Counted from the first letter of the stretch, positions 1 to 8,599 are shown. The stretch: DNA of 64,000 nucleotides from Rhodococcus koreensis (GCF_900105905.1 NZ_FNSV01000002.1:281569-345568), one strand, 5' to 3'. The notes: generated by a model from the sequence alone, not told the origin. Made by a program: numbers and translations.

Positions 1-1395
1 TGCCGAGTCGACGGTCTCGGCGCCGACGAATACGGCCAATTCGACTGCGGCGGTCATCTTCGCCCGGATCCGGACCGTGCCGGCCGCCGACGCGGCGACC
101 AACCAGGTGTGCGCCCCGGGTCCGAGGTCGAGGAACCGGGCTTCGGCCGCGGAACGGGCCTTCGGTCGTGGTGGGCGTGGTGCCCCGTCCGGTTCTTGGG
201 GGTGGCCGGGGTAATGCGCCAGGTCGATGCTCGGATTGCCGGGTGTCGAAAGACGGTGCCGCGCAATCTCTGTCAAACCACGACGGTCACCGGCCCAGTC
301 CGGGGTCCGCGGCAGGGAGTCGAGGTCGGCAACGACGACCAGGTCGGTGCCGGCAGCGCGCACCCACACTTCGGTGCCGACCAACCCCGGTGGCGTCGAA
401 TACCGCACCGACCCGAACCGGATCGTCTGATCGGTGCCGACGCTGCGGGTGGTGCCCAATGCCAGGGTGTGTGGGGCGGTCGGCAGGGTGTGCAGCCGGG
501 CGCGTTCCTCGGCCAGGGCCTCCTCCGGGATGCGGGCGCTTTCGCGGTGCCGACGGGCATTGACCGTGGCGCAGAACTGCTCGCACGCGGCCTCGAGGTC
601 GGCGAACGAGGCGTAGTCCGGCAGCAGGTTCGCGTCGGTGGGCACCAGATCGGCTTTGGCGATCTTGACGGTAGCTTCGCTGCCGCCCTTCGATTCGGGG
701 TCGAAGGGCACGCAGGTGTGCACGGCCATGCCATAGTGGCGGGCTGTTTCGACGATCTGCGGATGCCGCACCGGGATCCCGGCGACGTGGTCGATGCTGA
801 CCGTACGGGGATTGTCGGTCAACGCGTAGGTCGGCACCCCACCGAAGCGGCGCACCGTGGCATCGAGGCACGCGATCAACGTCGGCAATGTTTGATCCCA
901 CACCGGGATCACCACCCGGTAGCGTGACCATGCCAGCCAGGCGCAGAACAACAGGGTCGAGCGCAGGATCCCACCGGGCCCGGGTACTTTCGGGCCCGCA
1001 CCCCAGTCGAATTGCATCCACAGTCCGGGTTCGGTGATCCACGGTCGGTAGGTGCGGCGGTGCCCGGCCCGCCATGCGGCTTTCGCCTCCGCGACGGCGC
1101 GTCGGGTGGTGCGTTCGGTGCCGTCGAAGCCGAGAGCGACGAGGCGCTCGTGGACGATGTCGGCACGAACCTTGCCTTTGCTGCGCTCGACCCATTGCTC
1201 GATCTGGGGTAAATGCTCGTCGATGATGCGCGGTCGCCGCGACGGGCCGGTCACCGGCATCCCGGCGTCACGGGCGGCGACGTAACGTCGGACCGTTTTC
1301 GGATCGACCCCGGCCAGCTGCGCCGCGGAGTGCGCGGTGCCGGTGGTGTCGTAGGCCTCGAGAATTTCCATGATGTCCCTGTCAGACTTCTTCAT
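1..1395 (-). CDS. istA: IS21-family transposase IstA, partial at the left edge
   Basis: The frame from ATG 1395 stays open for 465 codons to base 1, so the C-terminus lies outside the window. The N-terminus (MKKSDRDIMEILEAYDTT) is followed by a helix-turn-helix (AAQLAGVDPKTVRRYV, about residues 23-40). The integrase core carries the signatures WMQFDWG near residue 127 (first Asp), ALTDNPRTV near residue 190 (second Asp) and PESKGGSEATVKIAK near residue 230 (Glu region). IstA is the DDE transposase of IS21 elements and normally works with the ATPase IstB, which would be encoded downstream, beyond the left edge. The three short repeats at 1492-1552, just upstream, fit the transposase-binding repeats at an IS21 terminus. 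The listed long ORFs in the other frames of this stretch do not resemble proteins. Confidence 0.88.
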   Translation of the reverse strand, partial: MKKSDRDIMEILEAYDTTGTAHSAAQLAGVDPKTVRRYVAARDAGMPVTGPSRRPRIIDEHLPQIEQWVERSKGKVRADIVHERLVALGFDGTERTTRRAVAEAKAAWRAGHRRTYRPWITEPGLWMQFDWGAGPKVPGPGGILRSTLLFCAWLAWSRYRVVIPVWDQTLPTLIACLDATVRRFGGVPTYALTDNPRTVSIDHVAGIPVRHPQIVETARHYGMAVHTCVPFDPESKGGSEATVKIAKADLVPTDANLLPDYASFADLEAACEQFCATVNARRHRESARIPEEALAEERARLHTLPTAPHTLALGTTRSVGTDQTIRFGSVRYSTPPGLVGTEVWVRAAGTDLVVVADLDSLPRTPDWAGDRRGLTEIARHRLSTPGNPSIDLAHYPGHPQEPDGAPRPPRPKARSAAEARFLDLGPGAHTWLVAASAAGTVRIRAKMTAAVELAVFVGAETVDSA

Positions 1396-1491
1396 GCGTC
1401 CCTCCGGTGGGAGTCGCTCGTAGGTGGTCGAAGACCTCGAGCAAAACCCCGGAGGGGCGTCGGTGTCAGGACCGACACACCGCCGGCCCCT

Positions 1492-1552
1492 TGTCCATCG
1501 ACAGGGAGATCAGCTGTCCGTCAGTAGGGACGAACGTGTCCGTCTACAGGGA
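1492..1552. repeat. Three 16-bp direct repeats at the IS21 end
   Basis: Three copies of a 16-bp motif occur at 1492-1507 (TGTCCATCGACAGGGA), 1515-1530 (TGTCCGTCAGTAGGGA) and 1537-1552 (TGTCCGTCTACAGGGA). Multiple terminal repeats are typical of IS21-family ends. They lie between the istA start (1395) and the truncated ABC permease. The outer tip of the element is probably near 1560, but no partner end is in the window to fix it. Confidence 0.7.
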
Positions 1553-1560
1553 GGTTGGCA

Positions 1561-1781
1561 TGTCCGCTAGCAGCCAGATCGGCGGCCGTTGGGTAGACCG
1601 ATTCGATGCTGCCGGCATAGGTGATCGGCATCAGCACGCCGATGATCAGGGCCCACATCGGAAGCACGTCCCGGTCGCGGCGCAGGCACAGTCGCAGAAG
1701 GTGAAGTGTTCCGGTGAAGTCTGCGGTGAGATCCGCGCGCGTCCCAGCATTCGCGGAACTGGTCGCGGACGTGGTGATCAT
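1561..1781 (-). pseudogene. ABC exporter permease, N-terminal remnant cut by IS21
   Basis: A start codon at 1781 (MITTSATSS) begins a protein with an N-terminal leader and one hydrophobic segment (MWALIIGVLMPITYAG, about residues 41-56). This is the pattern of the membrane subunit of antibiotic/polyketide-type ABC exporters. After about 70 residues the reading frame runs into the IS21 terminal repeats and the rest of the permease is absent. The ATG overlaps the stop of the ATPase gene (ATGA, 1778-1781), so the two genes formed a translationally coupled operon before the insertion. The exact junction between gene and element is inferred, not proven. Confidence 0.65.
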
Positions 1782-2706
1782 GTCCGTTCCTTCACCCTGT
1801 TCGCGATCGGTTCGTCCGGGGTGCCGTCCCCCCGACAATGCCGAAGGAACAACTCCTCCAACGTGGGTGGTGTGCTGACCAGGCTCCGGACGCCCGTGTC
1901 CCCGAGTACCCGGATCAGCTGGCCGAGGCCGACGCTATCGACCTGACAGCGCAGAGTGCTGCCGTTGATCGTGATGTCCGCGACTCCGGGTATGCGGTGC
2001 AGGTCGCCGGATCGCCGAGTAGCTCGGCGGTGATCGACGTGTGGCTGAGGTGACGCATCGAGTCGACGGCGCCGCTGTCGACTGTCTTGCCGTCGCGGAT
2101 GATCGTCACCCGATGGCAGAGCGCCTCGACCTCGGAGAGAATGTGGCTCGACAGCAGGATGGTGGCGCCGCGCTCGACGGCTTCGCGGGCGCACTCACGG
2201 AAAATTTGCTCCATCAACGGGTCCAGGCCGGAGGTGGGTTCGTCGAGGAGCAGAACCCGGGCGTGTGACGAGCAGAGCCGACACCAGGGCGACCTTCTGC
2301 CGGTTCCCCTTGGAGTAGCTGCGCGCCTTCTTCCGCGGGTCCAGGTCGAACCGTTCGACCAACTCGTCGCGGCGGTGTTCATCGAGCCCGCCGCGCAGTC
2401 GTGCCAACAGGTCGATTGTTTCGCCACCGGACAGGGACGCCCACAGCGTGACATCGCCCGGCACGTAAGCCACTTCACGGTGCAGCGCGAACCCTCGGAC
2501 CACGGATCGCGACCGAGCAACCGGGCCTGACCGGCTGTGGCGCGCAGGATCCCGAGAAGTACGCGGATGGTCGTGGACTTTCCGGAGCCGTTGGGCCCGA
2601 GGAAGCCGTGGATCTCGCCGGCGTCGACGGTGAGGGCCAGGCCGTCCAAGGCGTGAACATGACCGAAGTGCTTGTGCAGGCCGTGCACTTCTATGATGTG
2701 TTGCAT
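1778..2706 (-). pseudogene. ABC transporter ATP-binding protein, frameshifted
   Basis: From ATG 2706 ([20 protein letters not shown]) the sequence encodes a drug-exporter-type ABC ATPase. It has Walker [10 protein letters not shown], the Q-loop region [10 protein letters not shown], an ABC signature region with [16 protein letters not shown], Walker [13 protein letters not shown] and the switch SSHILSEVE. The C-terminal tail ends LEELFLRH. These blocks are in two frames: the reading shifts near 2510, shifts back near 2265 and shifts again near 2010, so one continuous protein cannot be made. With the truncated permease downstream this is a dead exporter operon. Single-base sequencing errors are an alternative explanation for the shifts. 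Confidence 0.75.
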
Positions 2707-2816
2707 GTCCGCCTCCGTCGTGCTCCTCGCAGGTCTGCAACCACTTCCCTGGCCGGTGCGGCTTTCGGACTTTCGGGCGCCGATCTTCGTCAACTGTCGC
2801 TGATCCGTCGGCGGAT

Positions 2817-2991
2817 GTACTAGGGCCTTTCGTCTGCGATCCTTCGCTGCCACACCACACGGGTCAGGCGGAGGTAAATGTAAATGATGGAGGTCCCGAA
2901 TCCGGGACGCGCGGTACATGTGGTTTCCAGCTCGCGGAAGCTGGTAGCCGACACCCCGATGCGCGCCTGGAGTAACGATTCACACTGAGAC
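2817..2991. repeat. Imperfect upstream segment, copy 1
   Basis: This stretch shares blocks with 4997-5164: GTACTNGGGCCT, TCTGCGATCCTTCGC and, about 150 bp later, TCACACTGAGAC. Order and approximate spacing are kept, so the two look like diverged copies of one regulatory region. No gene is evident between 2830 and 3317 apart from this. Confidence 0.4.
2822..2836 (-). promoter_or_regulatory. Weak DosR-like box upstream of the ABC operon
   Basis: AGGGCCTTTCGTCTG matches the reverse complement of NGGACYNNNGGCCCT at 9 of the 11 defined positions. It lies 116 bp upstream of the ABC ATPase start. It also falls inside the segment that is partly repeated near 5.0 kb. Confidence 0.3.
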
Positions 2992-3317
2992 TGCTGATGC
3001 AGCGAAACCACTTTGCAGACCTGCACCCTGCGCTCCACTGCGGTGAGCAGTGAATCCCCACGCCGCCCACCACGGTCTCCGCGCGGCACTTGACGAGAGG
3101 GCGGCCCCAGTGACGAGGCTGCTCACCGATCTCGGATCGGGTAACGAGAGGAAACGCCTGGCCCGCTCCCAACACGACTCTCCGGCGCCTCCTACGAAGG
3201 TTGCTGGCGCCTCCCATTCCCTTCTTCGCGCTCGCGGCCGCCTACCTGGCACCGCGGTCGTCACTACAGGGTCGGTCGGAATGGCCCGGCGAAGGAAGCC
3301 CGAGGCAGCTCGGGCGG

Positions 3318-3752
3318 TTACCGGTCCGGTCCGTCGCTGAAGACGAGTCGGCGGCCGGTGATTTCGGTGGGCGTGATCTCGACGTAATTGAACCTGGGGG
3401 TGGCCAGCCATGACCGCAACGGCAACTCGTCGGCTGCGGCGACCTCGTCGAGCTTCTGAAGCCGCCGCGCGGTGCCGTGGACGATGACGCTCCACCCCGA
3501 TTTCTCGGCTAGCTCGTCCACCTCGAAGGCGACGTCCCGGTTGATGGTGAGTTCGACGAGCTTGGTTCCCTCCGCGGTTCGGAAGTACACCTTGCGCTGA
3601 TGGACGACGTAGTTGACGGGAAAGATGTCGACCCGGCCGGTCACGCTCAAGGCGAGCCGCCCCAGCTCTTTCGAGCTGAGCAGTTGCCAGCTCTCCTGCG
3701 CGGTCAGCTCGGTGATCGGTTGCCCGGCTGCCTCATCCGTGCCATTGCCCAT
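3318..3752 (-). CDS. Pyridoxamine 5'-phosphate oxidase family protein
   Basis: A 144-residue protein of the split-barrel flavin-binding fold. The N-terminal stretch ITELTAQESWQLLSSKELGRLALSV is the usual opening of this small PNPOx-like family, followed by DIFPVNYVVHQRKVYFRTAEGTK, the strand pair that binds FMN or F420 in relatives. The family often includes stress-induced reductases or oxidases, but the substrate cannot be read from sequence. ATG 3752 is chosen because family similarity begins about 16 residues after it. The frame could start at 3812, but no ribosome site favours that. A related gene (4357-4821) lies nearby on the other strand. Confidence 0.8.
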   Translation of the reverse strand: MGNGTDEAAGQPITELTAQESWQLLSSKELGRLALSVTGRVDIFPVNYVVHQRKVYFRTAEGTKLVELTINRDVAFEVDELAEKSGWSVIVHGTARRLQKLDEVAAADELPLRSWLATPRFNYVEITPTEITGRRLVFSDGPDR

Positions 3753-3924
3753 GTCTGATGATGGCATCCGAATGCCGTCATTGTCAGCACGTTGGGCAAG
3801 CTGATGCCTCACTGCCGCCGGCAGTAGGGGCGCTCGGTGTCGATCTGCGCTTCCCGCTGTACGCGCAGCGGCGCGGGTCTACCCTTCTCCAGAGGAGTCG
3901 ATTCAGGTGTCGAATCGGGAGTTC

Positions 3925-4245
3925 ATGATGGCCACAGGTCCGCTCAGGAGGCCTTACCCGACTCGGTATTGCCGCGAGAGTGCCACTCTTCCCCCGATCA
4001 CCACGACCGACCCAAAGAACCCCGACGAGATGAATCTCGTCACCGCCTTCGCACCTCGTCATGATCGGCGGACTGATAGCAATGCTGAGCCGAGTCGGCA
4101 GTGTCGGGTCTATTTCCTGTCGAGCAGTCCAGCCAGTTGTTCACGATGCACGGCGCGATCATGCTGCTGGTGTATGCGACACCGGTGGTATTCGGATTCG
4201 CCAACTATTCCCGCAACTCACGGCTGAGTGTCCGACAGTGGATAG
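3925..4245 (+). pseudogene. Cytochrome c oxidase subunit I (ctaD) remnant
   Basis: Three frames in succession carry the N-terminal region of an aa3-type cytochrome oxidase subunit I. PITTTDPKN..LVTAFA lies near 3990-4050, [12 protein letters not shown] near 4061-4096 and [20 protein letters not shown] near 4125-4195, followed by FANY. A further shifted piece, [12 protein letters not shown], corresponds to the loop after the second helix. Subunit I normally exceeds 550 residues; only about 100 survive, with at least two frameshifts and no haem ligand set beyond the first His (TMHG). It is a decayed fragment between two pyridoxamine-oxidase-fold genes. Confidence 0.75.
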
Positions 4246-4356
4246 GGCGCTTACCTCCCGCAAAGCCGAACCAGCGACGGGGATTCTCGTGAGGCGGATA
4301 GCCGCGATGGAAGATGGACGGCACCAGACTGAATGCAACGACAGGAGGCGAAGACG

Positions 4357-4821
4357 ATGGGAAGCGACGACCCAAGCGCCAAGGAACTTGCCGTCAACGA
4401 ATGCTGGGCACTGCTCCGTACCGAGAGCGTTGGCCGCCTTGCCGTGTGGGTGGACGACCACCCGGATATTTTCCCTCTCAACTATGCGGTCGATCATGGA
4501 ACCATCGTGTTCAGGTCCGGGAGAGGCACCAAGGTGTCCGCTGCGCTGTCGGATGCGCCGGTTGCGCTGGAAGTCGACGGCTACGAGGCGCCGGCGCACG
4601 AAGCGTGGAGTGTTGTAATCAAGGGGCGCGCCGAGGGGATCCTTGAGATCGATGAGTTGATGGACACCGTGGATTTGCCGCTCTTTCCATGGCAGAAAGG
4701 GGCGAAGAATCTTTTCATCAGACTCGTTCCCACACTGGTGACCGGCCGCCGGTTTCCGGTCGTCGACCCGGCCGTTTGGCGGACTCCCCTCTCGAACGTG
4801 CGACGCTCACCCTCGGAATAG
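4357..4821 (+). CDS. Pyridoxamine 5'-phosphate oxidase family protein, second copy
   Basis: A 154-residue split-barrel flavoprotein homologous to the 3318-3752 gene. NECWALLRTESVGRLAVWV opens the domain, followed by DIFPLNYAVDHGTIVFRSGRGTK and a C-terminal VTGRRFPV that matches ITGRRLVF in the other copy. ATG 4357 is preceded by AGGAGG about 9 bases upstream, which decides the start over ATG 4333. Members are small FMN- or F420-binding oxidoreductases. The exact reaction is unknown. Confidence 0.82.
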   Translation: MGSDDPSAKELAVNECWALLRTESVGRLAVWVDDHPDIFPLNYAVDHGTIVFRSGRGTKVSAALSDAPVALEVDGYEAPAHEAWSVVIKGRAEGILEIDELMDTVDLPLFPWQKGAKNLFIRLVPTLVTGRRFPVVDPAVWRTPLSNVRRSPSE

Positions 4822-4851
4822 GTGTGGATTGCAACACGTCCGCTGACCTCG

Positions 4852-4861
4852 GGACTAGTCC
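4852..4861. repeat. Palindrome GGACTAGTCC
   Basis: A perfect 10-bp palindrome within TCGGGACTAGTCCGTG. The half-sites resemble DosR half-sites, but the spacing is shorter than the consensus. It lies between the second PNPOx gene and the DUF4389 gene, about 335 bp upstream of the latter. Confidence 0.3.
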
Positions 4862-4996
4862 GTGTAGAAGCAGGACAACGGTCGACGCCAGCGGTATGCC
4901 GTGGTACATCCCCACACCCGGCCTATACCGGCCCGGCGAGAGTCGGCGCGGCGGCTTCGGCCGCTTCGTCCATTATGTGTCGGCCCCTTGGCCGGT

Positions 4997-5164
4997 GTAC
5001 TGGGGCCTGGTCTGCGATCCTTCGCAGCCTCAGGATGCACATCAGATCGAGGAAAGGTGGCGGCTTCGTATTCTGGGGCGGCGGGGCAGGTGTGGCTTCC
5101 GGTGCACGGGAGGAAGTGACCAATGACCCTGACGTGCGGCTGGAGGCAGGACTCACACTGAGAC
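4997..5164. repeat. Imperfect upstream segment, copy 2
   Basis: The counterpart of 2817-2991. It shares GTACTGGGGCCT, TCTGCGATCCTTCGC and TCACACTGAGAC. This copy ends about 30 bp before the DUF4389 start codon and may hold its promoter. Confidence 0.4.
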
Positions 5165-5195
5165 TTCGGGGACCGCGGACCGGGAGGAATTGCCT

Positions 5196-6683
5196 GTGCG
5201 AACCGGCAGAGTGGCTGTTCTCGTCTTGGGCTGTCTGAGCGCCCTGACCGGATTCGCGCTTCTCACTGCCGCGGTGTTTCTCGGGTGGGCCTACTTCATG
5301 CAACGCGACGGTGGGCATTTCACCTCCCCGAGTGCGCGTTACGAGACGAGTGAAAGCGCGCTCGTGTCGGAAAAGGTCGACCTGTTCGCCGGTGCGGACC
5401 TGCCCGAAGGCTTCAGTTCCGAGGACCTCGGCCGGGTTCTTCTGCGAGCCACCTCCCGTGATCCCGATCGAGATATTTTCATCGGGATCGGTCCCCGCGA
5501 TGAGGTCGACAAGTACTTCACCGATGTTGCTCACACCGAGGTGACGGCGGTGCAGTTCGATCCGTTCCGGCCGACCTATCGGCAGATTCCCGGCGCACGG
5601 CAGGCAGCATTGCCCGGGGAACAGCCATTTTGGTCGGCTTCTTCATCAGGGCCCGGCATGCAGGAAGTGCGATGGGAGCTACGGCAGGGGGCCTGGACGG
5701 CTGTCGTGATGAATGCCGACGCGACCCCAGGGGTGTCCGCCGACATTCAAGCCGGTGCACATCTAGCGTTTCTCGGCCCGCTCGCTCTGGGTGTCGTGAT
5801 CGGCGCAGTCGCCCTTCTGGTCATCGGAATTCCGTTGATCGTGGCAGGAGCAATCGGCCTGGGCCGGCACGGTCCGCCGCAACCACATCCCGTCGGGGCC
5901 GACGACAGGGACGCCGGCGACCCCAGTGACGCACAGGGTCCGTCGACGGTCTATCCCGTTCGTCTCGTGGGTGAACTCGACGCGCCACTGTCGCGATGGA
6001 TGTGGCTGGTGAAATGGCTCCTGGCGATCCCGCACTTCTTCGTACTCGTCTTCCTCGCTGTCGCGTTCGTCGTCACTACCCTGGTGTCCGGATTCGCGAT
6101 CCTGTTCACGGCACGGTACCCGCGGGCCCTCTTCGACTTCAATGTCGGTGTTCTCCGGTGGATGTGGCGAGTGCAGTTCTACGCCTACTCGGCGCTGGCC
6201 ACGGACCGCTACCCACCCTTCACCCTGAAACGTACCGATTATCCGGCGGACTTCGACGTCGACTACCCTGCCCGGCTCTCTCGTGGGTTGGTCGTCGTGA
6301 AGTGGTGGTTGTTGGCGCTCCCGCACTACCTGATCCTGGCGTTACTCGCGGGAGGCTGGTTCGGGAGTTGGCGTGCCGGAGTGTCCGTCACCGCCGGTGC
6401 GCACTACGGGCAGCCGTGGTTTTTCAGTTCCGTGCTCGGTCTCGTGGTGATTTTCTCGGCGATGTCGCTGCTCGTCACCGGACGGTACCCACACGGTTTG
6501 TTCGACTTCGTGATGGGCATCAATCGCTGGGCGTTTCGCGTTGCGGCGTACGCGACTCTGATGCGAGACGAGTACCCACCGTTCCGTCTCGATCAGGGAC
6601 CATTCGAGCCGCATGAGTCCACGGCGGGTGCGGACGGAGACAATTCTGGCGCCGACACCTCCCGAGAAGGGCCCCGCACATGA
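5196..6683 (+). CDS. DUF4389 domain membrane protein
   Basis: A membrane protein of about 495 residues. One N-terminal helix (VAVLVLGCLSALTGFALL) precedes an extracytoplasmic domain of about 160 residues. A second helix (GPLALGVVIGAVALLVIG) follows, then two tandem DUF4389 units. Each has a paired-helix motif such as WLLAIPHFFVLVFLA or WWLLALPHYLILALLA, followed by TARYPRALFDFNVGVLRW or TGRYPHGLFDFVMGINRW. GTG 5196 is preferred: GGAGGA lies 7 bases upstream, while the frame would otherwise begin at a TTG (5190). The stop overlaps the flavodoxin start by 4 bases. Function of the family is not known; it recurs in actinobacterial stress clusters. Confidence 0.8.
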   Translation: MRTGRVAVLVLGCLSALTGFALLTAAVFLGWAYFMQRDGGHFTSPSARYETSESALVSEKVDLFAGADLPEGFSSEDLGRVLLRATSRDPDRDIFIGIGPRDEVDKYFTDVAHTEVTAVQFDPFRPTYRQIPGARQAALPGEQPFWSASSSGPGMQEVRWELRQGAWTAVVMNADATPGVSADIQAGAHLAFLGPLALGVVIGAVALLVIGIPLIVAGAIGLGRHGPPQPHPVGADDRDAGDPSDAQGPSTVYPVRLVGELDAPLSRWMWLVKWLLAIPHFFVLVFLAVAFVVTTLVSGFAILFTARYPRALFDFNVGVLRWMWRVQFYAYSALATDRYPPFTLKRTDYPADFDVDYPARLSRGLVVVKWWLLALPHYLILALLAGGWFGSWRAGVSVTAGAHYGQPWFFSSVLGLVVIFSAMSLLVTGRYPHGLFDFVMGINRWAFRVAAYATLMRDEYPPFRLDQGPFEPHESTAGADGDNSGADTSREGPRT

Positions 6684-7222
6684 AGGTATTGGTGGCGTAC
6701 GCGACCGCGAAGGGCTCGACTCGCGGAATAGCGGAGCGACTCGGGTCGTGTATCGAGGGTTCCGGGCGGGCGGTCGATGTGCGGTCGGCGGCGGATGTGT
6801 CTCAGGTGCACTCCTACGACGTGATTGTTCTCGGGAGTGCGATCCATGACGGGCAGTGGCTCGTCGAGGCATCCGACGCTGTCGAGCGGCTGCGGTCCCA
6901 GTTGGAGGGAAAGCGTGTTTGGGCGTTTTCGGTGTCGTCGGTGGGGGTCACCAGCACGACCCTGTCGAGACGGTTGGCGCGTTTTCTGCGTCGCGTGACA
7001 CCGGAGCCTCGGGCGGTGCAGATGCTGCGGGACGCGGCCGATGTGCGGGACCACCGATTCTTTGCCGGGGCGATTGCCCCGGGTGACTGGCCCGGCTTCG
7101 GACGGGTCGTCTTTGTGCTCATGGGTGGGCACTACGGCGACGCCCGAGACTGGTCGGACGTGTGCGTATGGGCAGGCATCATCGCCGCCGAATCGACCCG
7201 GGATACGGAGCGGCGGTCTTAG
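6680..7222 (+). CDS. Flavodoxin domain protein (HemG-like)
   Basis: A 180-residue protein beginning MKVLVAYATAKGSTRGIAERL, the FMN phosphate-binding loop of flavodoxins (S/T-rich turn at residues 8-14). YDVIVLGSAIHDGQWL near residue 50 and VWAFSVSSVGV near residue 77 are typical of the protoporphyrinogen-oxidase-like flavodoxin family. It would be a cytosolic electron carrier or oxidoreductase. The ATG overlaps the DUF4389 stop (ATGA), so the two are translationally coupled. Confidence 0.82.
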   Translation: MKVLVAYATAKGSTRGIAERLGSCIEGSGRAVDVRSAADVSQVHSYDVIVLGSAIHDGQWLVEASDAVERLRSQLEGKRVWAFSVSSVGVTSTTLSRRLARFLRRVTPEPRAVQMLRDAADVRDHRFFAGAIAPGDWPGFGRVVFVLMGGHYGDARDWSDVCVWAGIIAAESTRDTERRS

Positions 7223-7297
7223 ATTTGGCGGTCGGCACCGAGGAGGTCCTACTCGTTGCGTTGCCGGGCCGGCGCGAGATGACATCGGAGGAGCAGT

Positions 7298-7540
7298 ATG
7301 AGTTCGTCGAAGACGCGCGTGAGGTGGTCGAGCCTGACATCGCTGCAGCGCGCTGCGCTGGTCGTGGCGGCGGCGGTGCAATTGGGGTTGGCCGTGGCTG
7401 CCTGGGCAGATCTGGCGACACGTGATCCACGCGACATCAAGGGCAGCAGAACGACATGGGCCGCTGTGATCGCCGTGAACTTCCTCGGACCGATCGCGTA
7501 CTTTAGGTGGGCTCGCCGCACCCCGGCCGAGTTGCAGTGA
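7298..7540 (+). CDS. PLDc_N domain small membrane protein
   Basis: An 80-residue protein with two hydrophobic helices (AALVVAAAVQLGLAVAAWADL and TTWAAVIAVNFLGPIAYF). Between them lies the DLATRDPRDIKGSRTTW segment typical of the phospholipase-D-nuclease N-terminal (PLDc_N) domain. No catalytic HKD motif is present, so it is only the membrane module. A strong ribosome site (GGAGGAG) sits 6 bases before ATG 7298. It follows the flavodoxin gene by 75 bp and converges on the potassium channel gene. Confidence 0.75.
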   Translation: MSSSKTRVRWSSLTSLQRAALVVAAAVQLGLAVAAWADLATRDPRDIKGSRTTWAAVIAVNFLGPIAYFRWARRTPAELQ

Positions 7541-7554
7541 CGGGAAGGAATTGT

Positions 7555-8562
7555 TCACGGTGAGTCGACTCCCTCACTCTGTTTGAGCTCGCGGCGAAGC
7601 GCCTCGAGCTGCGGCGCGGTTCCCAGCGCAATGAGAATGGTGCCCGGGTCGAGACGCCGCTCCGGCGGGGGATTGGCGACGAACTGCCCCGTCGGTGACC
7701 GTAGGGCCATCAGCAGGGAACCGGTGACCGCCGCGAGGGCCGATTCGGCCAGCGTGCGCCCGGCCAGCGGCGAATCAGCTGACACCGCGACCTCCTCGAT
7801 CCGGTAGTCCAGTGTGTCCTCGTGCATCACGACGTCCAGGAACTCGGCGACATGTGGTTGGAGCGCGAAGGCGCCCATCCGGCGCCCCCCGATGAGTTGC
7901 GGGTTGACGACGCGGTTTGCTCCTGCCCGAATCAGCTTGGATGTCGAACCGTCGTTGCGTGCGCGGGCAATGATGATCAGGTCCGGGCTCAGTGCGCGGC
8001 TCGACAGTGTGACGTAGACATTGTCGGCGTCGGTGTCGAGCGCCGTGATGAGAGCGTGGGCCCGGCCGATTCCCGCCGCTTCGAGGACGTGGTCGTCGGT
8101 GACATCCCCGACCACTGTCGGAACATCGAGTTCGGTGAGGCGCTCCGGATCTCGGTCGACGACGACGACCGGCATCCCGAGCGAGGTCAGGTACTGCACT
8201 CCGGCGCGTCCGACCCGGCCGAAACCGCAGACGATCGCGTGTCCGGTCATCCGGCTGATGTGTTTGTCCATTCGTCGACGCTCCATGTGCTGACGTAGAT
8301 GACCTTCGATGAGTGCTTCGAGGATGACCCCAAAGGTGTACAGCGCCGTACCGGCACCTGCCAGGATGAGAAGGATCGTGAACAACTGGCCCACCGCACT
8401 GAGCGGGTGAACTTCACGGAAGCCGACCGTGCTGATGGTGGTGACAGTTTGATACAGCGCATCCAATATCCCGAAGCCCAGGACGACATACCCGAGCGTC
8501 CCAGCGACGACGACGAACACGAAGGCACCGAGTGCGCGGCCGATCCTCAGAAGCGGACTCAT
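7555..8562 (-). CDS. Potassium channel with RCK (TrkA-N/TrkA-C) domains
   Basis: A 335-residue two-helix channel subunit. TM1 spans about residues 10-30, the pore loop TTISTVGFREVHP about 40-52, and TM2 about 58-85. A Rossmann RCK-N domain starts with HAIVCGFGRVGRAGV near residue 108 and an RCK-C domain covers about 240-330. It should conduct K+ across the membrane under nucleotide or ligand control. The filter reads TVGF rather than TVGYG, which is seen in some actinobacterial homologues but may alter selectivity. It is the last gene of a minus-strand run (SPFH, USP, channel) with short gaps, likely one operon. Confidence 0.85.
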   Translation of the reverse strand: MSPLLRIGRALGAFVFVVVAGTLGYVVLGFGILDALYQTVTTISTVGFREVHPLSAVGQLFTILLILAGAGTALYTFGVILEALIEGHLRQHMERRRMDKHISRMTGHAIVCGFGRVGRAGVQYLTSLGMPVVVVDRDPERLTELDVPTVVGDVTDDHVLEAAGIGRAHALITALDTDADNVYVTLSSRALSPDLIIIARARNDGSTSKLIRAGANRVVNPQLIGGRRMGAFALQPHVAEFLDVVMHEDTLDYRIEEVAVSADSPLAGRTLAESALAAVTGSLLMALRSPTGQFVANPPPERRLDPGTILIALGTAPQLEALRRELKQSEGVDSP

Positions 8563-8599
8563 CGCCGTCTACCCAACCGCTCCGCCGCAGGGGCCTGGC

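Noticed and set aside
4998..5020. DosR-like box directly upstream of the DUF4389 gene
   Set aside because: GGGGCCTGGTCTGCG lacks two bases relative to copy 1 at 2822 and then fails the spacing of the motif.
7162..7425. 87-codon plus-strand ORF between the flavodoxin and PLDc_N genes
   Set aside because: It overlaps both genes in another frame and is Gly/Arg-rich after residue 60. The ribosome site belongs to the PLDc_N gene.
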